A program made the translations under genes and the position numbers. 64,000 nt of DNA from Streptococcus mitis subsp. hohhotensis (lineage in GTDB: Bacteria > Bacillota > Bacilli > Lactobacillales > Streptococcaceae), in the NCBI RefSeq assembly GCF_020089495.2, contig NZ_JAIRCA020000010.1:1-64000 (forward strand), given 5' to 3'. Positions 9,976 through 19,631 of the stretch are shown one piece after another (the first letter of the stretch is position 1; each line of letters starts with the position of its first letter). The notes under the pieces were generated by a model. That model saw nothing but the letters and a program-made list of their open reading frames with translations, searched no databases and was not told where the DNA came from.

Positions 9976-10704
9976 ATGACAGACTATTATGTAATTGGAG
10001 ATGTTCATGGAAAAGCAGGGATGCTAGAAGACCTTCTCAAAACTTGGGATGGTCAGACCCAGTTGCTCTTTCTAGGGGATTTGATTGACCGTGGTGAGGA
10101 TAGTCGCCGTGTTCTTGAAATGGTCAAGAACTTAGTGGACAATCAAGGGGCCATCTGTCTATCAGGAAACCACGAGTATATGTTTTTGACTTGGCTAGAT
10201 GACCCAGAAGAAAGTTATGACCATTATCGTCGCAATGGTGGAGATACAACCATTAACTCTATCCTAGGTCGTCCCTTGGATGCACCGGTTGATGGAGTTG
10301 AGGATGCTAATCGTGTTGCCACCGAAGCAGCAGATTTGGTTGAATTTATTCGTCAAATGCCATTTGTGGTAGAGACAGACAAGTATATTTTTGTTCACGC
10401 AGGTATTGATTTGACCTTAGACGACTGGCATGAAACCACAGATTACAAGAAAGTATGGCTTAGAAAACCATTCCACGAAGCTGAAAATCATACTGGAAAA
10501 ACTATTGTCTTTGGTCATACACCGGTTTATGGTTTGTTAAAGCAAGAGCGTGGTACTGCTGAGCTTTGGACTACAAAAGATGGCAAGATTGGAATGGATG
10601 GAGGAGCTGTTTATGGTGGTGTCCTTCATGGAATTGTCTTTACAGACCAAGGAATGACAGAACACCACTTTATCGAAAATGACGGCTTTGTCGCTGAAGA
10701 TTAG
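9976..10704 (+). CDS. Serine/threonine-phosphatase-like metallophosphoesterase
   Basis: A 242-residue calcineurin-like phosphoesterase with all metal motifs: GDVHG (8-12), GDLIDRGED, GNHEYM, and HAGID / FGHTPVYG towards the C-terminus. This resembles the PrpA/PrpE and ApaH-type family, so the substrate could be a phosphoprotein or a dinucleoside polyphosphate. It is the last gene of the recN operon; the lepA promoter follows directly. Confidence 0.88.
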   Translation: MTDYYVIGDVHGKAGMLEDLLKTWDGQTQLLFLGDLIDRGEDSRRVLEMVKNLVDNQGAICLSGNHEYMFLTWLDDPEESYDHYRRNGGDTTINSILGRPLDAPVDGVEDANRVATEAADLVEFIRQMPFVVETDKYIFVHAGIDLTLDDWHETTDYKKVWLRKPFHEAENHTGKTIVFGHTPVYGLLKQERGTAELWTTKDGKIGMDGGAVYGGVLHGIVFTDQGMTEHHFIENDGFVAED

Positions 10705-10725
10705 TACTCCTAGCAGGGTATGGTC

Positions 10726-10754
10726 TTGTCAAAATGTCAAAAACAATTTATAAT
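10726..10754 (+). promoter_or_regulatory. lepA promoter
   Basis: TTGTCA (10726-10731), 17-base spacer, TATAAT (10749-10754). This lies between the GTG/ATG upstream of lepA and its true ATG, which rules out the longer reading frame starting at 10720. Confidence 0.85.
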
Positions 10755-10782
10755 AAATAGATACCCTGAAAGGAAGAGAATC

Positions 10783-12606
10783 ATGAACTTAGAAGAATTG
10801 AAAAAACGACAGGAGAAGATCCGTAACTTCTCTATTATCGCCCATATTGACCACGGAAAGTCGACTTTAGCAGACCGCATTTTGGAAAAGACAGAGACCG
10901 TTTCCAGTCGTGAAATGCAAGCTCAGCTTTTGGATAGCATGGATCTAGAGCGGGAACGTGGGATTACCATTAAACTCAACGCTATCGAGCTGAATTACAC
11001 TGCAAAAGATGGGGAAACTTATATTTTCCACTTGATTGACACACCAGGGCACGTGGACTTTACCTATGAAGTTTCACGTTCACTCGCTGCCTGTGAAGGT
11101 GCGATTTTGGTAGTCGATGCTGCCCAAGGGATTGAGGCTCAAACCCTTGCCAATGTTTATCTGGCCTTGGATAATGATTTGGAAATCATGCCAGTCATTA
11201 ACAAGATTGATCTGCCAGCTGCAGATCCCGAGCGCGTGCGTACAGAGATTGAAGATGTGATTGGTTTGGATGCCAGCGAAGCAGTCTTAGCATCAGCAAA
11301 AGCTGGTATCGGTATCGAAGAAATTCTTGAGCAAATCGTAGAAAAAGTGCCAGCGCCAACAGGTGATGTGACGGCGCCACTCAAAGCCTTGATTTTTGAC
11401 TCTGTTTATGATGCTTACCGTGGGGTTATCCTCCAAGTGCGTGTTATGGATGGACTGGTTAAACCTGGTGATAAGATTCAGCTTATGAGCAATGGCAAGA
11501 CTTTTGATGTTACGGAAGTTGGTATTTTCACACCAAAAGCAGTTGGTCGTGATTTCCTTGCGACTGGTGATGTTGGTTATATTGCAGCGTCTATTAAGAC
11601 AGTTCAGGATACGCGTGTGGGTGATACCGTTACCTTGGCAACCAACCCTGCGGCAGAACCATTACATGGTTACAAGCAGATGAATCCTATGGTCTTTGCG
11701 GGTCTATATCCTATCGAGTCAAACAAGTATAATGACCTTCGTGAAGCACTTGAAAAATTGCAACTGAATGATGCCAGCTTGCAGTTTGAACCAGAAACAT
11801 CTCAGGCACTTGGATTTGGTTTCCGTTGTGGTTTCCTTGGGCTTCTCCATATGGATGTAATTCAAGAACGTTTGGAGCGCGAGTTCAACATTGACCTCAT
11901 CATGACAGCTCCATCCGTTATCTATAAGGTTAACTTGACCGACGGTGAGTCTATGGATGTCTCTAACCCATCTGAGTTCCCAGACCCAACCAAGATTGCA
12001 ACCATTGAAGAGCCTTATGTTAAAGCTCAAATCATGGTACCGCAGGAGTTTGTCGGAGCAGTAATGGAATTGGCTCAGCGCAAGCGTGGGGACTTTGTGA
12101 CTATGGATTATATTGATGACAATCGTGTTAATGTTATCTATCAAATTCCTCTTGCTGAAATCGTCTTTGACTTCTTTGATAAACTTAAATCTTCAACACG
12201 TGGTTATGCAAGCTTTGACTATGAATTGTCAGAGTACCGCCCATCTAAGCTGGTGAAAATGGATATCCTTCTCAATGGAGACAAGGTTGATGCCCTCAGC
12301 TTTATCGTTCACAAGGACTTTGCCTACGAACGTGGGAAACTCATCGTTGATAAGCTCAAGAAAATCATCCCTCGTCAACAATTTGAGGTGCCAATTCAAG
12401 CAGCAATTGGACACAAGATTGTGGCTCGTACTGATATCAAGGCCCTTCGTAAGAATGTACTTGCCAAGTGTTACGGTGGTGACGTTTCTCGTAAACGCAA
12501 ACTCCTTGAAAAACAAAAAGCTGGTAAGAAACGTATGAAAGCTATCGGATCAGTAGAAGTACCACAAGAAGCCTTCCTCAGCGTCTTGAGTATGGATGAA
12601 GAATAA
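10783..12606 (+). CDS. lepA: Elongation factor 4 (LepA)
   Basis: Ribosome-associated translational GTPase of 607 residues that back-translocates or remodels stalled ribosomes. G1 is AHIDHGKST (residues 20-28), G3 DTPGHVDF, G4 NKIDLP. The EF-G-like domains and the LepA-specific C-terminal domain ending in [10 protein letters not shown] are intact. The start at 10783 is preceded by AAGGAAGAG and lies about 22 bases after the predicted transcription start. Confidence 0.97.
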   Translation: MNLEELKKRQEKIRNFSIIAHIDHGKSTLADRILEKTETVSSREMQAQLLDSMDLERERGITIKLNAIELNYTAKDGETYIFHLIDTPGHVDFTYEVSRSLAACEGAILVVDAAQGIEAQTLANVYLALDNDLEIMPVINKIDLPAADPERVRTEIEDVIGLDASEAVLASAKAGIGIEEILEQIVEKVPAPTGDVTAPLKALIFDSVYDAYRGVILQVRVMDGLVKPGDKIQLMSNGKTFDVTEVGIFTPKAVGRDFLATGDVGYIAASIKTVQDTRVGDTVTLATNPAAEPLHGYKQMNPMVFAGLYPIESNKYNDLREALEKLQLNDASLQFEPETSQALGFGFRCGFLGLLHMDVIQERLEREFNIDLIMTAPSVIYKVNLTDGESMDVSNPSEFPDPTKIATIEEPYVKAQIMVPQEFVGAVMELAQRKRGDFVTMDYIDDNRVNVIYQIPLAEIVFDFFDKLKSSTRGYASFDYELSEYRPSKLVKMDILLNGDKVDALSFIVHKDFAYERGKLIVDKLKKIIPRQQFEVPIQAAIGHKIVARTDIKALRKNVLAKCYGGDVSRKRKLLEKQKAGKKRMKAIGSVEVPQEAFLSVLSMDEE

Positions 12607-12659
12607 GTTGTCAGAATTATTTTTCCTTGTTTACAGGAAATTTATATAAGAATTAATAG

Positions 12660-12688
12660 TAAAGCAGGCTTAAATGGTCTGCTTTTTT
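12660..12688 (+). terminator. Terminator after lepA
   Basis: Stem AAAGCAG / CTGCTTT with a T-run. It separates lepA from the sugar operon. Confidence 0.8.
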
Positions 12689-12708
12689 AGGTTCTGGAAC
12701 GCAATAAG

Positions 12709-12735
12709 TGTTTGGGATGTTTGTTTAATTGTTTG
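12709..12735. promoter_or_regulatory. Repeated TGTTTG half-sites upstream of the gat promoter
   Basis: TGTTTG occurs at 12709, 12718 and 12730, in a region rich in TGTTT/AAACA. The same half-site builds the palindrome at the lacA promoter (16391-16405). A DeoR-type regulator such as the LacR encoded at 24262-25029 is the natural candidate; binding is inferred. Confidence 0.4.
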
Positions 12736-12802
12736 TTTTTATATAATAAACTATAAAAACAACAAAAATATAAAAAAAGAGACAAAAAAGAACAGAAAAA
12801 TA

Positions 12803-12831
12803 TTGACAACGATTTCATATAGTGTTATACT
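12803..12831 (+). promoter_or_regulatory. Promoter of the galactitol-type PTS operon, with overlapping cre-like site
   Basis: TTGACA (12803-12808), 17-base spacer, TATACT (12826-12831) with extended TGt. TGACAACGATTTCA (12804-12817) matches the CcpA cre pattern TGnAAnCGnWnnCA except one position and covers the -35. Confidence 0.8.
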
Positions 12832-12867
12832 TATAGCATAAAGTTAATGGAAAGAAGGGAAAACCTT

Positions 12868-13344
12868 ATGGGATTAGATCATTTCTTTGACAAAAACCTT
12901 GTGTTTTGCTTAGAAGCGGATAATCAAGAACAACTATTTGATCAGGTAGCTACCTTATTGGAAGAACGAGAAATCGTGACTCCAACCTATCGCGAAGCCT
13001 TGATCACGCGTGAAAAGTCATTTCCAACTGGCTTAGATATGGAATTTTTGGGTAAGGATTTGCCGAATGTTGCTATTCCTCATACAGATATTGTTCATAA
13101 TCTAGCTGAAAAAGTTGTAGTGGTTCGATTAGAAAAACCAGTGACTTTCCACAATATGATTGCACCAGATAAGGAAGTAGAAGTATCCTTGCTCTTCTTT
13201 ATCATTAATAACTCAAGTTCAAGTCAAACCAACATTCTTGCTCAGTTGATGGACTTCTTTACTGGAAATGGTCATCTTGAAGACCTATCAAGAATTTCAG
13301 AACCAGAAGCTCTCTATGCTTATATAGCTGAAGCAACCGCTTAA
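12868..13344 (+). CDS. gatA: PTS IIA component (galactitol/fructose-type)
   Basis: Phosphocarrier IIA of 158 residues from the ATG at 12868, preceded by GAAGGGA. The phosphorylated histidine is in NVAIPHTD. It takes phosphate from HPr and passes it to the IIB encoded next. An upstream in-frame ATG at 12847 has no ribosome site. First gene of a IIA-IIB-IIC operon placed beside the tagatose pathway, which suggests galactose, galactitol or a related sugar as cargo. Confidence 0.85.
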   Translation: MGLDHFFDKNLVFCLEADNQEQLFDQVATLLEEREIVTPTYREALITREKSFPTGLDMEFLGKDLPNVAIPHTDIVHNLAEKVVVVRLEKPVTFHNMIAPDKEVEVSLLFFIINNSSSSQTNILAQLMDFFTGNGHLEDLSRISEPEALYAYIAEATA

Positions 13345-13382
13345 TCTTGTCAATTAAAAATATTAAATCGGAGGAAATCCAT

Positions 13383-13688
13383 ATGATTAAAATTCTTGCT
13401 GCCTGCGGTGCAGGTGTTAACTCAAGCCACCAAATTAAAAGTGCTCTTGAAGAAGAACTTTCAAACCGCGGTTTTGATGTTCACTGTGATGCAGTAATGG
13501 TCAAAGACGTTAATGAAGACCTTATCAAAGGTTATGACATCTTCACACCAATTGCTGCGACAGACCTTGGTTTTGACCCAGGTATTCCAGTTATCGAAGC
13601 TGGACCAATCTTATTCCGTATCCCAGCTATGAGTGCTCCAGTATTTGACAATATTGAAGCAGCCATTAAAGAACACGGGTTAAGCTAA
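13383..13688 (+). CDS. gatB: PTS IIB component (galactitol-type)
   Basis: A 101-residue IIB with the phosphocysteine in ILAACGAGVNSS near the N-terminus. The start at 13383 has GGAGG (13371-13375) at good spacing; the longer frame from 13347 is not supported. It lies between IIA and IIC and is cytosolic. Confidence 0.88.
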   Translation: MIKILAACGAGVNSSHQIKSALEEELSNRGFDVHCDAVMVKDVNEDLIKGYDIFTPIAATDLGFDPGIPVIEAGPILFRIPAMSAPVFDNIEAAIKEHGLS

Positions 13689-13734
13689 TTCTAATTTGTT
13701 AACATTCATATAACATAAAAAGGGAGGAACTATT

Positions 13735-15210
13735 ATGGATGTCATTATCGAACTAGCCAATAAGCTGTTCAAACCTATCTTGGATATGGGTGGACCGATC
13801 ATCATGCTGATCATTTTGACAGTATTGGCTCTACTTTTTGGAGTGAAATTCTCCAAAGCGCTTGAAGGTGGTATCAAACTTGCCATCGCTCTTACTGGTA
13901 TCGGTGCTATCATCGGTATGCTAAATGGTGCTTTCTCAGCATCACTTGCAAAATTCGTTGAAAATACTGGTATTCAATTGAACATCACCGACGTTGGTTG
14001 GGCACCGCTTGCTACAATCACTTGGGGATCTGCTTGGACACTTTACTTCTTGCTCATCATGTTGATTGTCAACGTAGTGATGCTTGCTATGAAGAAAACT
14101 GATACACTTGACGTTGATATCTTTGATATCTGGCACTTGTCTATCACAGGTCTTTTGATTAAATGGTATGCAGACAACAATGGTGTGAGCCAAGGAGTTT
14201 CACTCTTCATCGCTACTGCAGCAGTTGTACTTGTTGGGGTTCTTAAAATTATCAACTCTGACTTGATGAAACCTACATTCGATGACCTTCTTAACGCACC
14301 AAGTTCATCACCAATGACTTCAACTCACATGAACTACATGATGAACCCAGTTATCATGGTTTTGGATAAGATTTTTGAAAAATTCTTCCCAGGTCTTGAT
14401 AAATATGACTTTGATGCCGCTAAATTGAACAAGAAAATCGGTTTCTGGGGTTCTAAATTCTTCATCGGTTTCATCCTTGGTATCGTTATCGGTTTGATGG
14501 GTACTCCACATCCAGTTGCAGGTGTTGAAGGCGCTGATAAATGGGAACTTGTTATCAAAGGTTGGTTGTCTCTTGGTTTGACAGCCGGTGTATCTTTGGA
14601 ACTCTTCTCACTAATCGGTTCTTGGTTCATCGCCGCCGTAGAACCACTTTCACAAGGTATTACAAACGTTGCTACTAAACGTCTTCAAGGACGTAAATTC
14701 AACATCGGTCTTGACTGGCCATTCATCGCTGGTCGTGCTGAAATCTGGGCTTGTGCCAACGTACTTGCACCAATCATGTTGGTTGAAGCAGTGCTTCTTT
14801 CAAACGTCGGAAATGGTATCTTGCCACTTGCAGGTATTATCGCTATGGGTGTTACTCCAGCTCTCTTGGTTGTAACACGTGGTAAATTGCTCCGTATGAT
14901 TATCTTCGGAACACTCTTGTTGCCACTCTTCCTTCTTTCAGGTACGCTTATCGCACCATTTGCAACAGAACTTGCTAAAGGTGTAGGTGCCTTCCCAGAA
15001 GGTGTGAGCCAAACTCAATTGATCACTCACTCAACTCTTGAAGGACCAATCGAAAAACTTCTTGGTTGGTCAATTGGTAACACTACAACAGGTGATATCA
15101 AAGCAATCCTTGGTGCTGTAGTCTTCCTTGTATTCTATATCGGTATCTTTGCTTGGTACAGAAAACAAATGATCAAACGTAACGAAGAGTACGCAGCAAA
15201 AGCAAAATAA
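13735..15210 (+). CDS. gatC: PTS IIC component (galactitol-type permease)
   Basis: A 491-residue membrane permease of the EIIC-Gat family with about ten hydrophobic segments. It includes GGPIIMLIILTVLALLFG near the N-terminus and a last helix GAVVFLVFYIGIFAWY. GGGAGG precedes the ATG. It is followed by a BOX-type repeat and a strong terminator, so IIA-IIB-IIC form one unit. The substrate is inferred from family and neighbours (tagatose pathway), not shown. Confidence 0.88.
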   Translation: MDVIIELANKLFKPILDMGGPIIMLIILTVLALLFGVKFSKALEGGIKLAIALTGIGAIIGMLNGAFSASLAKFVENTGIQLNITDVGWAPLATITWGSAWTLYFLLIMLIVNVVMLAMKKTDTLDVDIFDIWHLSITGLLIKWYADNNGVSQGVSLFIATAAVVLVGVLKIINSDLMKPTFDDLLNAPSSSPMTSTHMNYMMNPVIMVLDKIFEKFFPGLDKYDFDAAKLNKKIGFWGSKFFIGFILGIVIGLMGTPHPVAGVEGADKWELVIKGWLSLGLTAGVSLELFSLIGSWFIAAVEPLSQGITNVATKRLQGRKFNIGLDWPFIAGRAEIWACANVLAPIMLVEAVLLSNVGNGILPLAGIIAMGVTPALLVVTRGKLLRMIIFGTLLLPLFLLSGTLIAPFATELAKGVGAFPEGVSQTQLITHSTLEGPIEKLLGWSIGNTTTGDIKAILGAVVFLVFYIGIFAWYRKQMIKRNEEYAAKAK

Positions 15211-15230
15211 TGCGCTCCTATAAAATGTAA

Positions 15231-15333
15231 GCTCAATGAAAATCAAAGAGCAAACTAGGAAGCTAGCCGCAGGCTGTACTAAAGTACGGCAAGGCGACGC
15301 TGACGAAGTTTGAATTGGATTTTCGCAGAGTGT
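15231..15333 (-). repeat. BOX-type element, boxA-boxC form lacking boxB (copy 1)
   Basis: Contains the boxA core CGGCAAGGCGACGCTGACG and the boxC-like end CTCAATGAAAATCAAAGAGC, joined by a 12-base mini-palindrome GTACTaaAGTAC with no boxB units. Orientation is opposite to the other two copies in this window. Confidence 0.85.
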
Positions 15334-15342
15334 AAATTGTTG

Positions 15343-15386
15343 AAACTAGGTTGTCATACCATTAGGAGTGACAGCCTAGTTTTTTA
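15343..15386 (+). terminator. Terminator after the gat operon
   Basis: A 14-bp stem (arms 15343-15356 and 15369-15382, one G-T pair) followed by TTTTTT. Confidence 0.88.
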
Positions 15387-15413
15387 TAAACTATCAAGAA
15401 ATCGGAGAAAATA

Positions 15414-16310
15414 ATGGTAATTGAATTAGAATCAGAACAATTAAGTGTTCAATTTAACAGTTTTGGCGGGGCTCTTTCTTCTATAAAAGATGCTGAAGGT
15501 CTTGAGTATTTGTGGCAAGGGGATGCCACTTATTGGAGTGGACAAGCTCCTGTTCTATTCCCCATTTGTGGTTCATTGAGGGATGATACAGCCCTCTATA
15601 TAGATGAGAAGGGACAAGAAAGTAAAGGGAGCATTCCTCGTCATGGTTTGGTTCGTAAGAAAGAATTTGAATTAGTTGAACAGACAGACAAGAGTGTAAC
15701 TTTTGTAATTGAAGACGATGAGAATAGCTATAAAAACTATCCTTATCATTTCCGACTAGAAATCACTTATATCCTTACTGGCAAGACAGTACGAACTCAA
15801 TACAAGATTTTCAACAAAGAAACTAGCAAGGTCATGCCTTATTTTATCGGTGGGCATCCAGGCTTTAATTGTCCTCTACTTGATGATGAAGACTATGAAG
15901 ATTACTATTTAGAGTTTGAGAAAGCAGAAACTTGCTCTGTTCCACGTCCTTTCCCAGAAACGGGGATGCTTGATTTCCAAGATAGAAGTCCATGGCTAGA
16001 AGGTCAAAAAGAAGTAGACCTCAGCTATGATTTGTTTAGCACAGATGCAGTTACTTTAGATGAATTACAATCTAGAACAATTGCCCTTCGTTCTCGTAAA
16101 CATGATAAAGGGTTGAAAGTGCACTTTGCAGAGTTCTCAAATCTCATTATCTGGTCAACTTTGAATAAGGGACCTTTCATTGCTTTTGAACCATGGTCTG
16201 GCTTGTCAACATCCCTTGAAGAAGGAGATTATCTAGAAGATAAGAAGAAAGTTCGTCTCCTAGAACCTGGTCAAGTAGATCAAATTGGTTTTGATATTGA
16301 AATCTTTTAG
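15414..16310 (+). CDS. lacX: LacX-type aldose 1-epimerase family protein
   Basis: A 298-residue beta-sandwich of the galactose mutarotase superfamily, close in look to LacX found at the end of lactococcal lac operons. Visible features are the N-terminal FNSFGGALSSIKD and GHPGFNCPL, where a catalytic histidine is expected, and a Glu-containing EFSNLIIWS C-terminal part. It may interconvert anomers of a (phospho)sugar handled by the surrounding genes; the exact substrate is unknown. CGGAG lies seven bases before the ATG. Confidence 0.8.
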   Translation: MVIELESEQLSVQFNSFGGALSSIKDAEGLEYLWQGDATYWSGQAPVLFPICGSLRDDTALYIDEKGQESKGSIPRHGLVRKKEFELVEQTDKSVTFVIEDDENSYKNYPYHFRLEITYILTGKTVRTQYKIFNKETSKVMPYFIGGHPGFNCPLLDDEDYEDYYLEFEKAETCSVPRPFPETGMLDFQDRSPWLEGQKEVDLSYDLFSTDAVTLDELQSRTIALRSRKHDKGLKVHFAEFSNLIIWSTLNKGPFIAFEPWSGLSTSLEEGDYLEDKKKVRLLEPGQVDQIGFDIEIF

Positions 16311-16340
16311 ATAAAAAACCACAAAAACAAACATTAACTG

Positions 16341-16369
16341 TTGACTTTTTCGATAAATAGGAGTATATT
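16341..16369 (+). promoter_or_regulatory. lacABCD promoter
   Basis: TTGACT (16341-16346), 17-base spacer, TATATT (16364-16369). Transcription should begin near 16376, directly in front of the palindromic operator, and gives a leader of about 215 bases. Confidence 0.82.
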
Positions 16370-16370
16370 A

Positions 16371-16405
16371 TGTTTGTAAGCAACAAATGATGTTTGTAAC
16401 AAACA
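16371..16405. promoter_or_regulatory. LacR operator candidate, two tandem sites
   Basis: A perfect palindrome TGTTTGTaACAAACA at 16391-16405, and a looser copy TGTTTGTaagcAACAAA at 16371-16387. Both lie over and just after the predicted transcription start, a position that suits a repressor. LacR (DeoR family, 24262-25029) is the likely ligand-responsive protein. Confidence 0.7.
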
Positions 16406-16593
16406 AATAATCGCTTGTTATATTCTCTTTGAAAGAGAGATTATTTATAGGAAATTGATTTCCTAAACTTGAATAAGGTGTAAGTCATCTCATTCAATCC
16501 AATTTGTTAATAAACTGCTAGAAAGCTTTTTGTAGATGAACTGCTAACTATAAAAGTCTTTACTAGCCTAGAAAATAAAAAGGAGTATACAAT
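16406..16593 (+). other. lacA leader region
   Basis: Untranslated leader with three small hairpins: TCTCTTTgAAAGAGA-like near 16423-16440, TAGGAAATtgATTTCCTA near 16448-16465, and TTGAAT / ATTCAA near 16470-16497. No reading frame with a ribosome site is visible, and none of the hairpins has a terminator-type T-run. Confidence 0.5.
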
Positions 16594-17019
16594 ATGTCTA
16601 TTGTTATCGGTGCAGATGCTGCAGGTTTGAGATTGAAAGAAGTTGTGAAAGACTTCTTGGAAAAAGAAAACTTCCACGTTGTGGATGTTACAGCTGAAGG
16701 TCAAGACTTTGTTGATGTGACTCTTGCTGTTGCTGCAGAAGTAAACAAAGAAGAACAAAACCTTGGTATTGTCATTGATGCTTATGGTGCTGGTCCATTC
16801 ATGGTTGCAACTAAAATCAAAGGAATGGTTGCTGCAGAAGTATCTGACGAACGTTCAGCTTATATGACTCGTGGCCACAACAACTCACGTATGATCACTA
16901 TGGGTGCACAACTTGTTGGTGATGAATTGGCTAAAAATATCGCTAAAGGATTTGTTAACGGTAAATACGATGGTGGACGTCACCAAATTCGTGTTGATAT
17001 GTTGAACAAAATGTGCTAA
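16594..17019 (+). CDS. lacA: Galactose-6-phosphate isomerase subunit LacA
   Basis: A 141-residue RpiB/LacAB-fold subunit that with LacB converts galactose 6-phosphate to tagatose 6-phosphate. The N-terminus [15 protein letters not shown] and the segment [13 protein letters not shown] are typical of LacA. AAGGAG precedes the ATG. First gene of lacABCD. Confidence 0.95.
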   Translation: MSIVIGADAAGLRLKEVVKDFLEKENFHVVDVTAEGQDFVDVTLAVAAEVNKEEQNLGIVIDAYGAGPFMVATKIKGMVAAEVSDERSAYMTRGHNNSRMITMGAQLVGDELAKNIAKGFVNGKYDGGRHQIRVDMLNKMC

Positions 17020-17049
17020 TTAGATTACAGTAAGAAAGGTAAGTTAAAA

Positions 17050-17565
17050 ATGAGAATTGCAATTGGATGTGACCACATCGTAACAGATGAAAAAATGGCG
17101 GTTTCAGAATTTTTGAAATCAAAAGGATATGAAGTCATTGACTTCGGTACATATGACCATACACGTACTCACTACCCAATCTTTGGTAAAAAAGTAGGGG
17201 AAGCTGTAACTAGCGGTCAAGCTGATCTTGGGGTATGTATCTGTGGTACTGGTGTTGGTATCAACAACGCTGTAAATAAAGTCCCAGGTGTCCGTTCTGC
17301 CTTGGTTCGTGATATGACAACAGCTCTTTATGCTAAAGAACAATTGAACGCTAACGTTATCGGTTTTGGTGGTAAGATTACTGGTGAATTGCTTATGTGT
17401 GATATCATCGAAGCTTTCATCCATGCTGAATACAAACCATCTGAAGAAAACAAGAAATTGATTGCGAAAATTGAACACCTTGAAAGTCACAATGCTCAAC
17501 AAACAGACGCAAACTTCTTCACTGAATTCCTTGAAAAATGGGATCGCGGAGAATACCACGACTAA
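17050..17565 (+). CDS. lacB: Galactose-6-phosphate isomerase subunit LacB
   Basis: A 171-residue partner of LacA. It has [17 protein letters not shown] at the N-terminus, the catalytic [18 protein letters not shown] segment, and [11 protein letters not shown]. The heteromeric LacAB enzyme acts in the cytosol on the galactose 6-phosphate released by LacG. Confidence 0.96.
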   Translation: MRIAIGCDHIVTDEKMAVSEFLKSKGYEVIDFGTYDHTRTHYPIFGKKVGEAVTSGQADLGVCICGTGVGINNAVNKVPGVRSALVRDMTTALYAKEQLNANVIGFGGKITGELLMCDIIEAFIHAEYKPSEENKKLIAKIEHLESHNAQQTDANFFTEFLEKWDRGEYHD

Positions 17566-17575
17566 GAGGTGACCT

Positions 17576-18505
17576 ATGATTTTAACAGTCACAATGAACC
17601 CATCCATTGATATTTCCTATCCCTTGGATGAGTTGAAGATTGATACTGTCAATCGTGTGGTTGATGTAACCAAAACTGCTGGTGGTAAAGGACTCAATGT
17701 TACCCGAGTACTTTCAGAATTTGGCGATTCAGTTCTTGCTACTGGTTTAGTTGGTGGCAAACTTGGTGAGTTTTTAGTTGAAAATATTGATGATAATGTT
17801 AAGAAAGATTTCTTTTCTATTCAGGGAGAAACTCGTAACTGTATCGCTATTCTTCACGGAGACAACCAAACAGAGGTTCTTGAAAAAGGTCCTGAAGTAT
17901 TGGAACAGGAAGGTCAAGACTTTTTGGAACATTTCAAAAATCTCCTAGAGTCAGTTGAAGTAGTAGCTATCTCAGGTAGTCTGCCAGCTGGTCTTCCAGT
18001 TGATTACTATGCGAGCTTGGTAGAACTTGCTAATCAAGCTGGCAAGCCTGTTGTTTTGGACTGCTCTGGTGCAGCTCTTCAGGCGGTTCTTGAATCACCA
18101 TATAAACCAACAGTCATCAAACCAAATAATGAGGAATTGTCTCAGCTTCTAGGAAGAGAAGTTTCTGAGGATTTGGATGAATTAAAAGAAGTACTTCAAG
18201 AACCTTTGTTTGCAGGTATTGAATGGATTATCGTTTCACTTGGTGCCAATGGTGCCTTTGCTAAACATGGTGATACTTTCTACAAGGTCGATATTCCTAG
18301 AATTCAGGTAGTCAACCCTGTCGGATCTGGAGACTCTACTGTAGCAGGAATTTCTTCAGGACTTCTTCATAAAGAATCAGATGCAGAACTGCTCATCAAG
18401 GCAAATGTCCTTGGTATGCTCAATGCTCAAGAAAAAATGACTGGTCATGTCAACATGGCCAACTATCAAGCTCTATATGATCAATTAATAGTAAAAGAGG
18501 TATAA
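17576..18505 (+). CDS. lacC: Tagatose-6-phosphate kinase
   Basis: A 309-residue PfkB-family kinase that makes tagatose 1,6-bisphosphate. N-terminal [15 protein letters not shown], the [11 protein letters not shown] sugar-binding motif, and the PfkB signature [13 protein letters not shown] with catalytic Asp are all present. It begins 10 bases after lacB and ends one base before lacD. Confidence 0.96.
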   Translation: MILTVTMNPSIDISYPLDELKIDTVNRVVDVTKTAGGKGLNVTRVLSEFGDSVLATGLVGGKLGEFLVENIDDNVKKDFFSIQGETRNCIAILHGDNQTEVLEKGPEVLEQEGQDFLEHFKNLLESVEVVAISGSLPAGLPVDYYASLVELANQAGKPVVLDCSGAALQAVLESPYKPTVIKPNNEELSQLLGREVSEDLDELKEVLQEPLFAGIEWIIVSLGANGAFAKHGDTFYKVDIPRIQVVNPVGSGDSTVAGISSGLLHKESDAELLIKANVLGMLNAQEKMTGHVNMANYQALYDQLIVKEV

Positions 18506-18506
18506 A

Positions 18507-19487
18507 ATGTCTTTAACAGAACAAAAACGTGCACGCTTAGAAAAACTTTCTGATGAAAATGGTATCATCTCAGCTCTTGCATTTGACCAACGCGGTGCTT
18601 TGAAGCGCCTCATGGCTCAACACCAAACAGAAGAACCAACTGTAGCTCAAATGGAAGAACTTAAAGTTTTGGTAGCAGATGAATTGACTAAATACGCTTC
18701 ATCAATGCTTCTTGACCCTGAGTATGGACTTCCAGCAACTAAAGCTCTTGATGAAAAAGCTGGTCTTCTCCTTGCTTATGAAAAAACAGGTTACGACACA
18801 ACAAGTACAAAACGCTTGCCAGACTGCTTGGATGTTTGGTCTGCAAAACGTATTAAAGAAGAAGGTGCAGATGCAGTTAAATTCTTGCTTTACTATGATG
18901 TAGATAGCTCAGACGAACTCAACCAAGAAAAACAAGCTTACATCGAACGCATCGGTTCTGAGTGTGTGGCTGAAGATATCCCATTTTTCCTTGAAATCCT
19001 TGCTTACGATGAAAAAATTGCTGACGCAGGTTCTGTAGAATACGCTAAAGTAAAACCACACAAAGTTATCGGTGCTATGAAAGTCTTCTCAGACCCACGC
19101 TTTAACATTGATGTCTTGAAAGTTGAAGTTCCTGTTAACATTAAATATGTTGAAGGTTTCGCTGAAGGTGAAGTAGTATATACACGTGAAGAAGCAGCAG
19201 CCTTCTTCAAAGCACAAGATGAAGCAACTAACTTGCCATACATCTATTTGAGTGCTGGTGTATCAGCTAAACTCTTCCAAGATACTCTTGTATTTGCTCA
19301 TGAATCAGGTGCGAACTTCAATGGAGTTCTTTGTGGCCGTGCAACATGGGCTGGATCGGTTGAAGCATACATCAAAGATGGTGAAGAAGCAGCACGCGAA
19401 TGGCTTCGCACAACTGGATTTGAAAACATTGATGAACTCAATAAAGTTCTTCAAACAACAGCAACTTCATGGAAAGAACGCGTGTAA
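18507..19487 (+). CDS. lacD: Tagatose 1,6-bisphosphate aldolase
   Basis: A class I aldolase of 326 residues that cleaves tagatose 1,6-bisphosphate to dihydroxyacetone phosphate and glyceraldehyde 3-phosphate. [14 protein letters not shown] near the N-terminus and the [13 protein letters not shown] strand carrying the Schiff-base lysine are seen. Last gene of lacABCD; no terminator of its own is visible before the lacT leader. Confidence 0.96.
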   Translation: MSLTEQKRARLEKLSDENGIISALAFDQRGALKRLMAQHQTEEPTVAQMEELKVLVADELTKYASSMLLDPEYGLPATKALDEKAGLLLAYEKTGYDTTSTKRLPDCLDVWSAKRIKEEGADAVKFLLYYDVDSSDELNQEKQAYIERIGSECVAEDIPFFLEILAYDEKIADAGSVEYAKVKPHKVIGAMKVFSDPRFNIDVLKVEVPVNIKYVEGFAEGEVVYTREEAAAFFKAQDEATNLPYIYLSAGVSAKLFQDTLVFAHESGANFNGVLCGRATWAGSVEAYIKDGEEAAREWLRTTGFENIDELNKVLQTTATSWKERV

Positions 19488-19541
19488 GAAAGTCCTCCTA
19501 GTTTAGGAACATGAATCTAAAAATTTTTAAAAAAAGTTGTA

Positions 19542-19578
19542 TGTAAAGGTTTACAAAATAACTTACTTGTGCTATACT
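19542..19578 (+). promoter_or_regulatory. lacTFEG promoter with cre-like palindrome
   Basis: TTTACA (19550-19555), 17-base spacer, TATACT (19573-19578) with extended TGc. The -35 is the right half of TGTAAAGGTTTACA (19542-19555), one base from a perfectly palindromic cre (TGTAAACGTTTACA). CcpA binding would block RNA polymerase. Confidence 0.82.
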
Positions 19579-19598
19579 TAAATCACAAGTTAATACAA

Positions 19599-19631
19599 GG
19601 TGAGTGTTACTAAGTAATATTAGGCATGATC
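19599..19631 (+). promoter_or_regulatory. RAT (ribonucleic antiterminator) for LacT
   Basis: Resembles BglG/LacT-family RAT sequences, with the conserved blocks TGTTACT and AGGCA separated by 10 bases. Its 3' end overlaps the first arm of the terminator that follows, so protein-stabilised RAT and terminator are mutually exclusive. Confidence 0.75.

Noticed and set aside
10720-10782. N-terminal extension of LepA by 21 residues
   Set aside because: The lepA promoter (10726-10754) lies inside it, and the true ATG at 10783 has a ribosome site and family-typical start.
16406-16593. Riboswitch in the lacA leader
   Set aside because: Only short hairpins without a conserved aptamer pattern or a terminator/anti-terminator choice.
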